Origin: Sutterella sp. UBA1442
Lineage (GTDB): Bacteria; Pseudomonadota; Gammaproteobacteria; Burkholderiales; Burkholderiaceae_F
Reading direction: 5' to 3'
NCBI GenBank assembly: GCA_002329575.1
Contig: DCTK01000124.1
Coordinates: forward strand, 5,236-11,077
DNA: 5,842 nucleotides
Below, piece by piece: positions 1 to 5,457 of the stretch (its first letter is position 1; each line of letters begins with the position of its first letter). The notes beneath the pieces are model-generated. The model had not been told where the DNA came from. It saw nothing but the letters and a program-made list of their open reading frames with translations, and ran no database searches. The translations under genes and the position numbers were made by a program.

Positions 1-198
1 GTGGGAGATATCCGTCACGTCTGTATTGCCGATGTCATGACGCCGAATCCCAAAACCATTGCCAAGGAAGCGCTCGCCGCAGAAGCCGCCCATATTTTGG
101 ATAAATCCTTGTGCAATCAATTGCTCATTGTTGATACCGATCAACGCTTAATCGGCGCATTGCACTTGCACGATTTGATGAGTGCTAAGGTGATCTGA
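1..198 (+). CDS. kdsD: Arabinose-5-phosphate isomerase, C-terminal end (partial, cut by window start)
   Basis: This is the last 65 codons of an isomerase that converts ribulose-5-phosphate to arabinose-5-phosphate, the first committed step towards Kdo, in the cytoplasm. What is visible is the second CBS module: the VMTPNPKTI motif near residue 13, then the strand LLIVD and the closing LIGALHLHDLM segment. This matches the end of E. coli KdsD (…LMTRGGTTL… GAINLQDF…). The reading frame is open at base 1, so the sugar-isomerase (SIS) domain and first CBS module lie outside the window. The GTG at base 1 should not be taken as a real start. The stop codon directly abuts the start of kdsC, the next-but-one enzyme of the Kdo pathway, which supports the call. 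A CBS-only fragment could belong to other proteins, so the assignment rests partly on context. Confidence 0.88.
   Translation: MGDIRHVCIADVMTPNPKTIAKEALAAEAAHILDKSLCNQLLIVDTDQRLIGALHLHDLMSAKVI
186..193 (+). promoter_or_regulatory. Ribosome binding site of kdsC inside the end of kdsD
   Basis: TAAGGTGA is a good Shine-Dalgarno match and ends five bases before the kdsC ATG at 199. It lies within the last codons of kdsD, and kdsC starts with no gap after the kdsD TGA, so the two genes are probably translationally coupled. Confidence 0.6.
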
Positions 199-750
199 AT
201 GACGTTAAATGAAAAAGCTCGACAAATTAAGCTTCTGATTTGTGATGTTGATGGTGTACTCACCGACGGCATGATCTATATCGGCAATGAGGGCGAACTG
301 TTTAAAGCCTTCAATGTGAAAGACGGCTTGGGCATTAAGATGCTCTTGGCTAACGGCATTGATGTCGCCATTCTGACGTCTCGAAGCTCTGCGATTTTAC
401 AAAAACGAGCCTCTGAACTTGGAATTACGAGCGTCTTACAAGGACAACGAGACAAAGTCAAAGGGCTAGCTGAACTATTAAAAGATCGTCATTTAAAACC
501 CGAGGAAATCGCTTATATCGGAGACGATTTACCCGACTATGCGGTGATTCAAAAGGTGGGGCTTGCTGCCTGTCCTTCTGATGCGGTCGAGGATATTGTT
601 GCGTTGAGCCACTTTAAGAGCCGCTTTGCCGGTGGTAAGGGCGCCGTTCGCGAGTTGGCCGAATTTATCCTCAAGTCTCAAGACAAATGGACCCATACGA
701 TCGATACAATGTTCTTGCATCCTGATCCCGATGCCAAGCATCGATATTAA
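199..750 (+). CDS. kdsC: 3-deoxy-D-manno-octulosonate 8-phosphate phosphatase (KdsC)
   Basis: A cytoplasmic HAD-superfamily phosphatase that removes phosphate from Kdo-8-phosphate to give free Kdo for LPS core synthesis. All HAD motifs are visible: motif I CDVDGVLTDG with nucleophile Asp16 and acid/base Asp18; motif II ILTSRSS with Thr60 and Arg62; the motif III lysine in GQRDK (Lys86); and motif IV IGDDLPD with Asp109, Asp110 and Asp113. The C-terminal GGKGAVRE (residues 145-152) corresponds to the segment that completes the neighbouring subunit's active site in tetrameric KdsC. The length of 183 residues is close to E. coli's 188, and there is no large cap domain, as expected for this subfamily. 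The ATG start follows the kdsD stop directly and has a good ribosome binding site. Motif II has TSR where E. coli has TGR, a mild variation. Confidence 0.96.
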   Translation: MTLNEKARQIKLLICDVDGVLTDGMIYIGNEGELFKAFNVKDGLGIKMLLANGIDVAILTSRSSAILQKRASELGITSVLQGQRDKVKGLAELLKDRHLKPEEIAYIGDDLPDYAVIQKVGLAACPSDAVEDIVALSHFKSRFAGGKGAVRELAEFILKSQDKWTHTIDTMFLHPDPDAKHRY

Positions 751-768
751 GGACTGAGAAAAGACTTT

Positions 769-1365
769 ATGAGAGAACGATTAACCGCCATCATTGCCAT
801 TATCTTGCTCGTCTTTTTAATTGGAGCAAGTTACTGGTATGCGATGAAAACATCCTTGGGCACTCTGCGCTATGTGCCCAGCGATAAGTCCCCTGACTTT
901 ATCGCAACAGGAGCAACGGTCATCAGCTTTGATGAAAACGGCGTTGCAAAGACTCGCTTGCGTGCAAAGGAATTCCAACATTTCTCTGACGACTCCATGA
1001 CAATGGTTGAACCGCAAGCCACCACCGTTTCACCAAATGAACCCGTCAGTCATGCGCAAGCCAAAACGGGTTTTACCAATGACGCAGGTGCAACGTTTTT
1101 GTTTGAAGGAGATGTGGTTGTTACGCGAGATGCATCGGGATCCAACCCGGCCATCCGTCTTGAAACACAAAGCATGCATGTAGACACGGATACCAATCGC
1201 TTTGAGACCGATGACGTTGTTCATATCTACAGCGGTCGAGACAAAGCTGTCGGCACCGGCATGATTTTTGACAACATGCAAAGAACGGTTGAGCTCAGAA
1301 GTCGCGTCACTACCGTCATTGAACCTCGCGAAGGCTCCGGTAACCTTCTGCCATCTAGCCGATAG
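769..1365 (+). CDS. lptC: LPS export system protein LptC
   Basis: A bitopic inner-membrane protein that takes LPS from the LptB2FG transporter and passes it to LptA. The protein has 198 residues (E. coli 191). After a short positive N-terminus (MRER) there is one hydrophobic segment at about residues 6-24, rich in Ile and Leu, which anchors the protein. The rest is periplasmic and beta-rich, with the LptC-like stretch starting SPDFIATGATVISFDENG (about residues 42-60) and alternating FEGDVVVTRD and FETDDVVHIYSG strands typical of the beta-jellyroll Lpt fold. Sequence conservation in LptC is low, so position between kdsC and lptA is a strong part of the call. The gap to kdsC is 18 bases. The ribosome binding site is weak: AAGGA lies about 15 bases upstream and only GAGAAAAG is nearer. 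The start chosen puts the membrane anchor right at the N-terminus. Confidence 0.93.
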   Translation: MRERLTAIIAIILLVFLIGASYWYAMKTSLGTLRYVPSDKSPDFIATGATVISFDENGVAKTRLRAKEFQHFSDDSMTMVEPQATTVSPNEPVSHAQAKTGFTNDAGATFLFEGDVVVTRDASGSNPAIRLETQSMHVDTDTNRFETDDVVHIYSGRDKAVGTGMIFDNMQRTVELRSRVTTVIEPREGSGNLLPSSR

Positions 1366-1367
1366 GA
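1364..1367 (+). promoter_or_regulatory. Ribosome binding site that selects the lptA ATG
   Basis: AGGA overlaps the lptC stop codon and stands ten bases before the ATG at 1378. It is only one base from the upstream in-frame TTG at 1369, too close to serve that codon. It therefore favours the ATG as the lptA start. Confidence 0.5.
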
Positions 1368-1377
1368 TTTGGACAGC

Positions 1378-1899
1378 ATGAAAACAACTAAACTTCTTTC
1401 CGTCTTAATTGTTGCGGGCCTATTTTGCTCACAGGCGCTGGCATTGACGGGAGACCGCGATAAGCCTATCGAAGTACAAGCCGATCACTTTTTGGGCGAC
1501 GAGATCAAACAAACTGCTGTTTATACCGGCAACGTACAAGTCGATCAGGGCAGTATGCGATTGACTGGTCAAAAACTCACATTAGTGGAAAAGGCCAACG
1601 GCTATCGCACAGGCTCTCTCACGGGTTCTCAGGCGACATTTCGTCAACAACGAGACCCTCGGGCTGCCAATATCAAGGAATGGGTCAAGGGCCGTGCGAA
1701 CCAAATTCACTATGAGGAGCGCACCGGTATCGTAACGCTGACGGGGAATGCTGTAGTCGAACGTGAAGTCAACGGTGTCGTTCAAGACAGCGCCAAAGGC
1801 TCCAAAATTGTTTACGACACCATCCGTTCACGTACAATTATCCAAGGTAGCCAAGGCGGCAGAGCGACAACCGTTATTGCCCCGCGCTCGCGCCAATAG
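1378..1899 (+). CDS. lptA: Periplasmic LPS transport protein LptA
   Basis: The soluble bridge protein that carries LPS across the periplasm from LptC to LptD. I start it at the ATG at 1378, three codons inside a longer TTG frame beginning at 1369, because the ribosome binding site spacing fits the ATG and the product then begins MKTTKLL, a normal signal peptide. The signal peptide has a Lys-containing n-region, a hydrophobic core LLSVLIVAGLF, and a signal peptidase I site ALA after residue 22. The mature part contains the OstA/LptA-like elements KPIEVQADHF, the YTGNVQVDQGSMRLTG strand pair, and a second VTLTGNAVVER repeat of the same fold. The length of 173 residues is close to E. coli's 185. 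It is separated from lptC by 12 bases and from lptB by 22, so the three are almost certainly co-transcribed. Confidence 0.95.
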   Translation: MKTTKLLSVLIVAGLFCSQALALTGDRDKPIEVQADHFLGDEIKQTAVYTGNVQVDQGSMRLTGQKLTLVEKANGYRTGSLTGSQATFRQQRDPRAANIKEWVKGRANQIHYEERTGIVTLTGNAVVEREVNGVVQDSAKGSKIVYDTIRSRTIIQGSQGGRATTVIAPRSRQ

Positions 1900-1910
1900 C
1901 CAAGAATGAT

Positions 1911-1915
1911 AGGAA
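1911..1915 (+). promoter_or_regulatory. Ribosome binding site of lptB supporting a GTG start
   Basis: AGGAA lies six bases before the GTG at 1922. No other in-frame ATG, GTG or TTG occurs before the ABC domain begins, so this site fixes the lptB start. Confidence 0.6.
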
Positions 1916-1921
1916 CCGACC

Positions 1922-2734
1922 GTGTCGAGTAACGAAACAATCCAAGAACTCAACGATCTGCAACCCCAAGAAGTTTCTGCCGAGATCGCCCCGATTAATA
2001 CGCTTATTGCAACGGGTCTACGTAAACGCTACGGAAGCCGTTGGGTAGTTAAAGACGTCTCTTTACAAGTTAAAAGCGGTGAAGTTGTAGGCTTACTTGG
2101 CCCCAACGGCGCTGGCAAAACAACCACTTTCAATATGGTTGTGGGACTCGTCGTCTCCGATGGCGGAACTATTGAATTAAACGGTCAATCCATTGCTCAC
2201 CTGCCGATTTATCGGCGCTCTCGTTTGGGCGTTTCATACTTACCGCAGGAGGCTTCCGTTTTCCGTCGCATGACAGTCGAGGAAAATATTCGTGCAATTT
2301 TGGAATTGCAAACCGATGAAAACGGTAAACCCTATTCCGAAGATGTCATTAACGATAAACTCGACGCCTTACTCGATGAGTTGCAAATTTCACGTCTTCG
2401 CACCAATATGGCAATGAGCCTTTCCGGTGGCGAACGTCGACGCACGGAAATTGCCCGAGCTCTAGCTGCAGAACCGAAATTTATCTTACTTGACGAACCT
2501 TTTGCCGGCGTTGACCCCATTGCCGTTATTGAAATTCAACGCATTATCCGCTTCTTAAAGGATCGAAAGATCGGCGTTCTGATCACTGACCACAACGTGC
2601 GTGAAACGTTAGGCATTTGCGACCATGCCTATATCATTAGTGACGGTGGGGTACTCGCAAGTGGACATCCGAGCGAAATCGTTCAAGATGAGGCGGTGCG
2701 CCGTGTCTATCTTGGCGAAGGCTTCCGCATGTAA
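1922..2734 (+). CDS. lptB: LPS export ABC transporter ATPase LptB
   Basis: The cytoplasmic ATPase that powers extraction of LPS from the inner membrane as part of LptB2FG. All ABC motifs are intact: Walker [10 protein letters not shown] (residues 60-68), Q-loop YLPQEASVF (Gln109), signature LSGGE (167-171) followed by RRR, Walker B FILLDEP with catalytic Glu192, the D-loop in AGVDP, and the switch His224 in TDHN. The run [19 protein letters not shown] is characteristic of LptB rather than of branched-chain amino-acid ATPases. The protein has 270 residues against 241 in E. coli. The difference is mostly an N-terminal extension of about 27 polar, acidic residues that no alternative start codon would remove. 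The start is GTG. LptF and LptG, the membrane partners, are not in this window, which is usual because they are normally encoded elsewhere. Confidence 0.97.
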   Translation: MSSNETIQELNDLQPQEVSAEIAPINTLIATGLRKRYGSRWVVKDVSLQVKSGEVVGLLGPNGAGKTTTFNMVVGLVVSDGGTIELNGQSIAHLPIYRRSRLGVSYLPQEASVFRRMTVEENIRAILELQTDENGKPYSEDVINDKLDALLDELQISRLRTNMAMSLSGGERRRTEIARALAAEPKFILLDEPFAGVDPIAVIEIQRIIRFLKDRKIGVLITDHNVRETLGICDHAYIISDGGVLASGHPSEIVQDEAVRRVYLGEGFRM

Positions 2735-2752
2735 CTGATCTTTTTTTGTGCC

Positions 2753-3358
2753 ATGAACCGCATCAGCGCCTGTTTGAGTTCATCGAGTGTTCTTTTTATG
2801 AACTCGATGCAACGACCGAGTAAAAAACGCGTGTTTGAAGAAGCTAGTCTGCTTTTTCAGCTTGCGGGCGTGCCGCACAATGACGTTTTCGAAGCTCTTT
2901 ACGCACGCGAAAGACTCGGCAACAACGCCCTCGGCGGTGGCGTTGCGCTTCCTCACTGCCGTATAGAAGGTCTTAAACGACCAATGGCCGTCGTCGTTAT
3001 TCTCCAACGACCGATTCCCATTGACCCTACACCTTACGACAATAAACCCGTTGATTTATTCTTTTTCCTCATCGTTCCCGAGACAGACAACGATGATGAA
3101 TTTCTGCCGTTGTTGCGAGAATGCATCGCCATGCTCAAAGATCGAGACTTTGCAGAAAAGCTTCGTCATACGGTCAACGGAGTAGAAGTCTGTTCTCTAA
3201 TTCTTGATTGGCGTGCCCCGAAACGAATTGATTCAGAGATGATTGAAGATAAGCTCGATAAAGAATGGGATTTACTTAATGAAGAGGTAAAGGCTCATCA
3301 CTCCGAGCATGACGAAAATAAGTCTCTTGTTGTAGCCGCCGTTGAAAACGAGTCTTAA
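2753..3358 (+). CDS. ptsN: Nitrogen-PTS EIIA protein (PtsN, EIIA-Ntr), with unusual active site and acidic tail
   Basis: A cytoplasmic regulatory phosphocarrier of the nitrogen PTS that is normally phosphorylated on one His and binds targets such as potassium transporters and kinases. Family marks: the N-terminal SKKRVFEEASLLF (residues 23-35), RERLG with Arg52, the active-site region GGGVALPHCR with phosphorylatable His68, and NKPVDLFFFLIVPE (97-110). By alignment from memory, the second active-site His (E. coli His120) is Glu116 here, and the usual Gly after the active His is Cys69. After about residue 155 there is an acidic, charged tail of some 45 residues, making 201 residues against 163 in E. 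coli. The ATG at 2753 keeps the N-terminal family segment, but no Shine-Dalgarno sequence precedes it. In-frame ATGs at 2798 and 2807 are the alternatives. It sits 18 bases after lptB, where rpoN and hpf are usually found. Confidence 0.9.
   Translation: MNRISACLSSSSVLFMNSMQRPSKKRVFEEASLLFQLAGVPHNDVFEALYARERLGNNALGGGVALPHCRIEGLKRPMAVVVILQRPIPIDPTPYDNKPVDLFFFLIVPETDNDDEFLPLLRECIAMLKDRDFAEKLRHTVNGVEVCSLILDWRAPKRIDSEMIEDKLDKEWDLLNEEVKAHHSEHDENKSLVVAAVENES
2776..2809 (+). repeat. Two overlapping perfect inverted repeats near the 5' end of ptsN
   Basis: GAGTTCAT at 2776-2783 is the exact reverse complement of ATGAACTC at 2798-2805. CATCGAGT at 2781-2788 is the exact reverse complement of ACTCGATG at 2802-2809. 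The arms share bases, so the mRNA could form one 8-bp hairpin or the other, but not both. The pattern arises because each side is built from a 9-base unit (ACTCGATGA or its complement) in different phase. The in-frame ATG at 2798 lies in one arm. The sequence is seen directly; a regulatory role is only a possibility. Confidence 0.55.
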
Positions 3359-3376
3359 TCGGCGGCTTTCTTGCCG

Positions 3377-3382
3377 TACAAT
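3377..3382 (+). promoter_or_regulatory. Possible -10 element of a rapZ promoter
   Basis: TACAAT in the 63-base gap between ptsN and rapZ resembles a sigma-70 -10 box and would start transcription about 33 bases before the rapZ ATG. The matching -35 region (TTAATC, overlapping the ptsN stop) is poor, so this is a weak prediction. The gap is the longest within the plus-strand gene run. Confidence 0.25.
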
Positions 3383-3421
3383 ACAAGCGATTGTTTCTCT
3401 TTTGCAGTGTGGGGCAGTGTC

Positions 3422-4318
3422 ATGAAACTCATTATCGTTACCGGTTTATCGGGCTCCGGCAAGTCCGTCGCAATTCGTCAGCTTGAAGACAGCGGCTACT
3501 ACTGTATTGACAACCTTCCCCTGTCTTTTATTGTTCCTGTAGCCGGTGCGCTTCGCGAAAGCCAAGAATATGTAGCCTTTGCCATTGATGCACGAAGCGA
3601 TTTCACCCGAGCTCTGGGGCCGGACATCTTACTGAAAGAACTCAAAGCCCAAGGCTGGGACGTTAAGATTTTGTTTTTAACCGCCTCCACCGACGAACTC
3701 ATCCAGCGCTTCTCAGAAACACGCCGTCGTCACCCATTGACTTTGAAATTAACTGAAAATGGTCAAAAGGTCACACTGTCTGAAGTCATTGAGAAAGAGC
3801 GCGAATTGCTGGAAAACTTCACACTTCCCGCTCTGGTGCTCGACACCACGCGTTTACAAAGTAATACGCTTCGCACTTGGGTGAAAGAATTCGCCGACAC
3901 TCCCCACGCCGATCTCACGCTAACTTTTGAGTCATTTGGCTACAAACACGGGATTCCTGTGGCCGCCGACCTTGTTTTTGACGTACGAAACCTTCCCAAT
4001 CCCTATTACGATCCGCAATTGCGCCCCTTAACGGGTCGTGATCAGCCGATTATTGACTACATGCAAAGCCAAAGTTCAGTCAATGACATGGTTGCCGATA
4101 TTGAGCACTTCCTTGAGAAGTGGTTACCAAGTTATAAGGCGACTAACCGACATTACTTAACAGTGGCAATCGGGTGCACAGGCGGACAACATCGCTCGGT
4201 CTACGTTGCCGAAACGCTTGCAAAGTATTTCAGTGAACGAAATGAATCGGTCACTTTACGACACCGCATCATTGGACAAAGCAAAAAGCCCGTCAAAGGT
4301 ATGACTCAAAGCGCTTAA
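3422..4318 (+). CDS. rapZ: RNase adaptor / nucleotide-binding protein RapZ
   Basis: A P-loop protein. In E. coli it binds small RNAs (GlmY/GlmZ), presents GlmZ to RNase E and so controls glucosamine-6-phosphate synthesis; its role in betaproteobacteria is less clear. Walker A GLSGSGKS (residues 8-15) opens the protein, followed by YYCIDNLP (27-33), TRRRHPL (100-106) and the conserved C-terminal half: FESFGYKHGIP, DLVFDVRNLPNP, LRPLTG and GCTGGQHRSVYVAE (251-264). The C-terminal tail keeps a few basic residues (HRIIGQSKKPVK), comparable in place to the RNA-binding end of E. coli RapZ. I start at the ATG at 3422 (298 residues; E. coli 284). A TTG at 3371 in the same frame would add 17 residues before the normal MKLIIVTG start, and a GGGG seven bases upstream fits the ATG. 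It shares four bases with the convergent mutY. Confidence 0.95.
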   Translation: MKLIIVTGLSGSGKSVAIRQLEDSGYYCIDNLPLSFIVPVAGALRESQEYVAFAIDARSDFTRALGPDILLKELKAQGWDVKILFLTASTDELIQRFSETRRRHPLTLKLTENGQKVTLSEVIEKERELLENFTLPALVLDTTRLQSNTLRTWVKEFADTPHADLTLTFESFGYKHGIPVAADLVFDVRNLPNPYYDPQLRPLTGRDQPIIDYMQSQSSVNDMVADIEHFLEKWLPSYKATNRHYLTVAIGCTGGQHRSVYVAETLAKYFSERNESVTLRHRIIGQSKKPVKGMTQSA

Positions 4319-5367
4319 TTGAAAAAGTCAGCCAACAAAATTTGCACCGGAGCAGGCATGCCAATTGATGTTCGAGCCTGGCCGTCAAACCATTGACCAT
4401 CAATGGAGCAAGCTTTCGTGCGAACACGAACGGCCACTGGGTGCATCAACAATCTATAGTGCGAAAAATCATGCACGATGTCGGGCAGTGCTCTGCTATT
4501 TCTCACATCAAATCCCCAAGCTCGTACAGTATCTTCACACTCCTCAATTGAGCATTCCCCGTCTATCTGAGGCAATGAAAACAATCCCTGCCACACTCCT
4601 TTTTGCTCACGCTTTTGTAAAAACACTTCGTCATCGTTCCAGATCAAACAAAAAACAGCATGCTTTTGTGGGCGTTCACGCCGCTTTTTAGGCCACGGAA
4701 TCTCTCGTTGCTTGCCTAAAGCGAATGCTTTGCAATCGGCAACAAAGGGGCACTGATCGCAAGACGGACTTCTCGTACAGACCGTTGCTCCCAAATCCAT
4801 CAACCCCTGGATGTATGCCTCGATATCCTTTTCCGGCAAGAGGCTCTCTGCGAGAGACCAAAGTTCTTTAATCACCGCGGAATCATCGCTTGAGGCTTCT
4901 ATCCCGAAATAACGCATCAGTACCCGTTTGACATTACCATCTAGGATTGTTTCTTTGGCTGCAAAACTAAATGCTACGATGGCCGCAGCTGTGCTTCGCC
5001 CGATACCGGGCAGACTCTCCCAATCCGCACGCGTACGTTTAAATTGCCCTTGCCAATCAGACACAATCATTTGAGCGGCTTTGTGAAGATTTCTCGCGCG
5101 CGTGTAGTAACCAAGCCCGGCCCATAACTGCATTACTTCGTCAACATCGGCAGCTGCCAACGCTTGCACCGTTGGAAAACGCAACATAAAACGATCGTAA
5201 TACTCTCGTACAGTCGTCACCTGCGTTTGCTGCAACATGATTTCTGAAATCCAGCGCGCATATGGATCATTGATCTGCCAAGCTAAGTCATGACGACCGT
5301 GCAATTTTTGCCAATCAACCAATGTTTTTGAGAAATTGTGTTTAGAAGCGGTCACTTTCCGAAACAA
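4315..5367 (-). CDS. mutY: A/G-specific adenine DNA glycosylase MutY
   Basis: A base-excision repair enzyme that removes adenine mispaired with 8-oxoguanine. Visible in order: SEIMLQQTQV with catalytic Glu42; LWAGLGYYTRARNLHKAA; helix-hairpin-helix LPGIGRSTAAAI (119-130); ILDGNVKRVL with catalytic Asp143; the iron-sulfur cysteines 197, 203, 206 and 212; and a C-terminal NUDIX-like 8-oxoG recognition domain with the FSH motif (301-303). The length of 350 residues equals E. coli's. The cysteine pattern is C-X5-C-X2-C-X5-C, one residue shorter in the first gap than the usual X6. LAW replaces the usual LPW near residue 29. The start is uncertain: TTG at 5367 has no clear ribosome binding site, while GTG at 5355 has GGAAA directly against it. 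No ATG is available upstream of the catalytic region. Relatives often have mutM next to it; none is visible here. Confidence 0.95.
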   Translation of the reverse strand: MFRKVTASKHNFSKTLVDWQKLHGRHDLAWQINDPYARWISEIMLQQTQVTTVREYYDRFMLRFPTVQALAAADVDEVMQLWAGLGYYTRARNLHKAAQMIVSDWQGQFKRTRADWESLPGIGRSTAAAIVAFSFAAKETILDGNVKRVLMRYFGIEASSDDSAVIKELWSLAESLLPEKDIEAYIQGLMDLGATVCTRSPSCDQCPFVADCKAFALGKQREIPWPKKRRERPQKHAVFCLIWNDDEVFLQKREQKGVWQGLFSLPQIDGECSIEECEDTVRAWGFDVRNSRALPDIVHDFSHYRLLMHPVAVRVRTKACSIDGQWFDGQARTSIGMPAPVQILLADFFN

Positions 5368-5457
5368 AACAAAAAAGAATTAACAGTACAATTGTCGCAA
5401 TCGACCATTATAAGTGTGCTGCTGTTCATATCGTGCACATATTTTTGATACTGATTT
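5368..5457. promoter_or_regulatory. Divergent intergenic region between mutY and the TPR gene
   Basis: This 90-base AT-rich spacer must hold the start signals for two divergent genes. For the plus-strand gene I cannot pick out a convincing -35/-10 pair; TATTTT at 5440-5445 is a weak -10 candidate. A GTGCAC palindrome lies at 5434-5439. No clear Shine-Dalgarno sequence precedes the ATG at 5458. Confidence 0.5.
5407..5412 (-). promoter_or_regulatory. Candidate -10 box of the mutY promoter
   Basis: On the minus strand this reads TATAAT, a perfect sigma-70 -10 sequence. It would start transcription near 5400, about 33 bases before the mutY start. No good -35 is found 16-18 bases further upstream, so the call is tentative. 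Confidence 0.35.

Noticed and set aside
1369..1377. TTG at 1369 as the lptA start
   Set aside because: The AGGA site is one base away, too close, and the ATG at 1378 gives a normal signal peptide.
2715..2747. Possible rho-independent terminator after lptB before the seven-T run
   Set aside because: The GCGAAGG/CTTCCGC sequence does not pair cleanly and the stem would have almost no loop, so the T-run is not preceded by a convincing hairpin.
3404..3420. Direct repeat GCAGTGT twice before rapZ
   Set aside because: Seven bases repeated once with three between is easily chance; no known operator resembles it.
3371..3421. TTG at 3371 as an upstream start for rapZ
   Set aside because: It adds 17 residues not found before the MKLIIVTG start in RapZ proteins; the ATG at 3422 gives the family's normal N-terminus.
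4291..4318. Possible terminator for mutY (minus strand GTCA-TACCTT-TGAC followed by GGGCTTTTT)
   Set aside because: The stem is only four base pairs and it lies inside rapZ coding sequence; too weak to call.
4365..4691. A 108-codon plus-strand open frame opposite mutY
   Set aside because: It lies wholly antisense to a strongly conserved MutY C-terminal domain, has no ribosome binding site and its product has no recognisable features.
5427..5445. Palindrome around GTGCAC in the divergent spacer as an operator
   Set aside because: Only the six central bases pair cleanly; the flanking ATAT arms pair only with a bulge, so the evidence for an operator is too thin.
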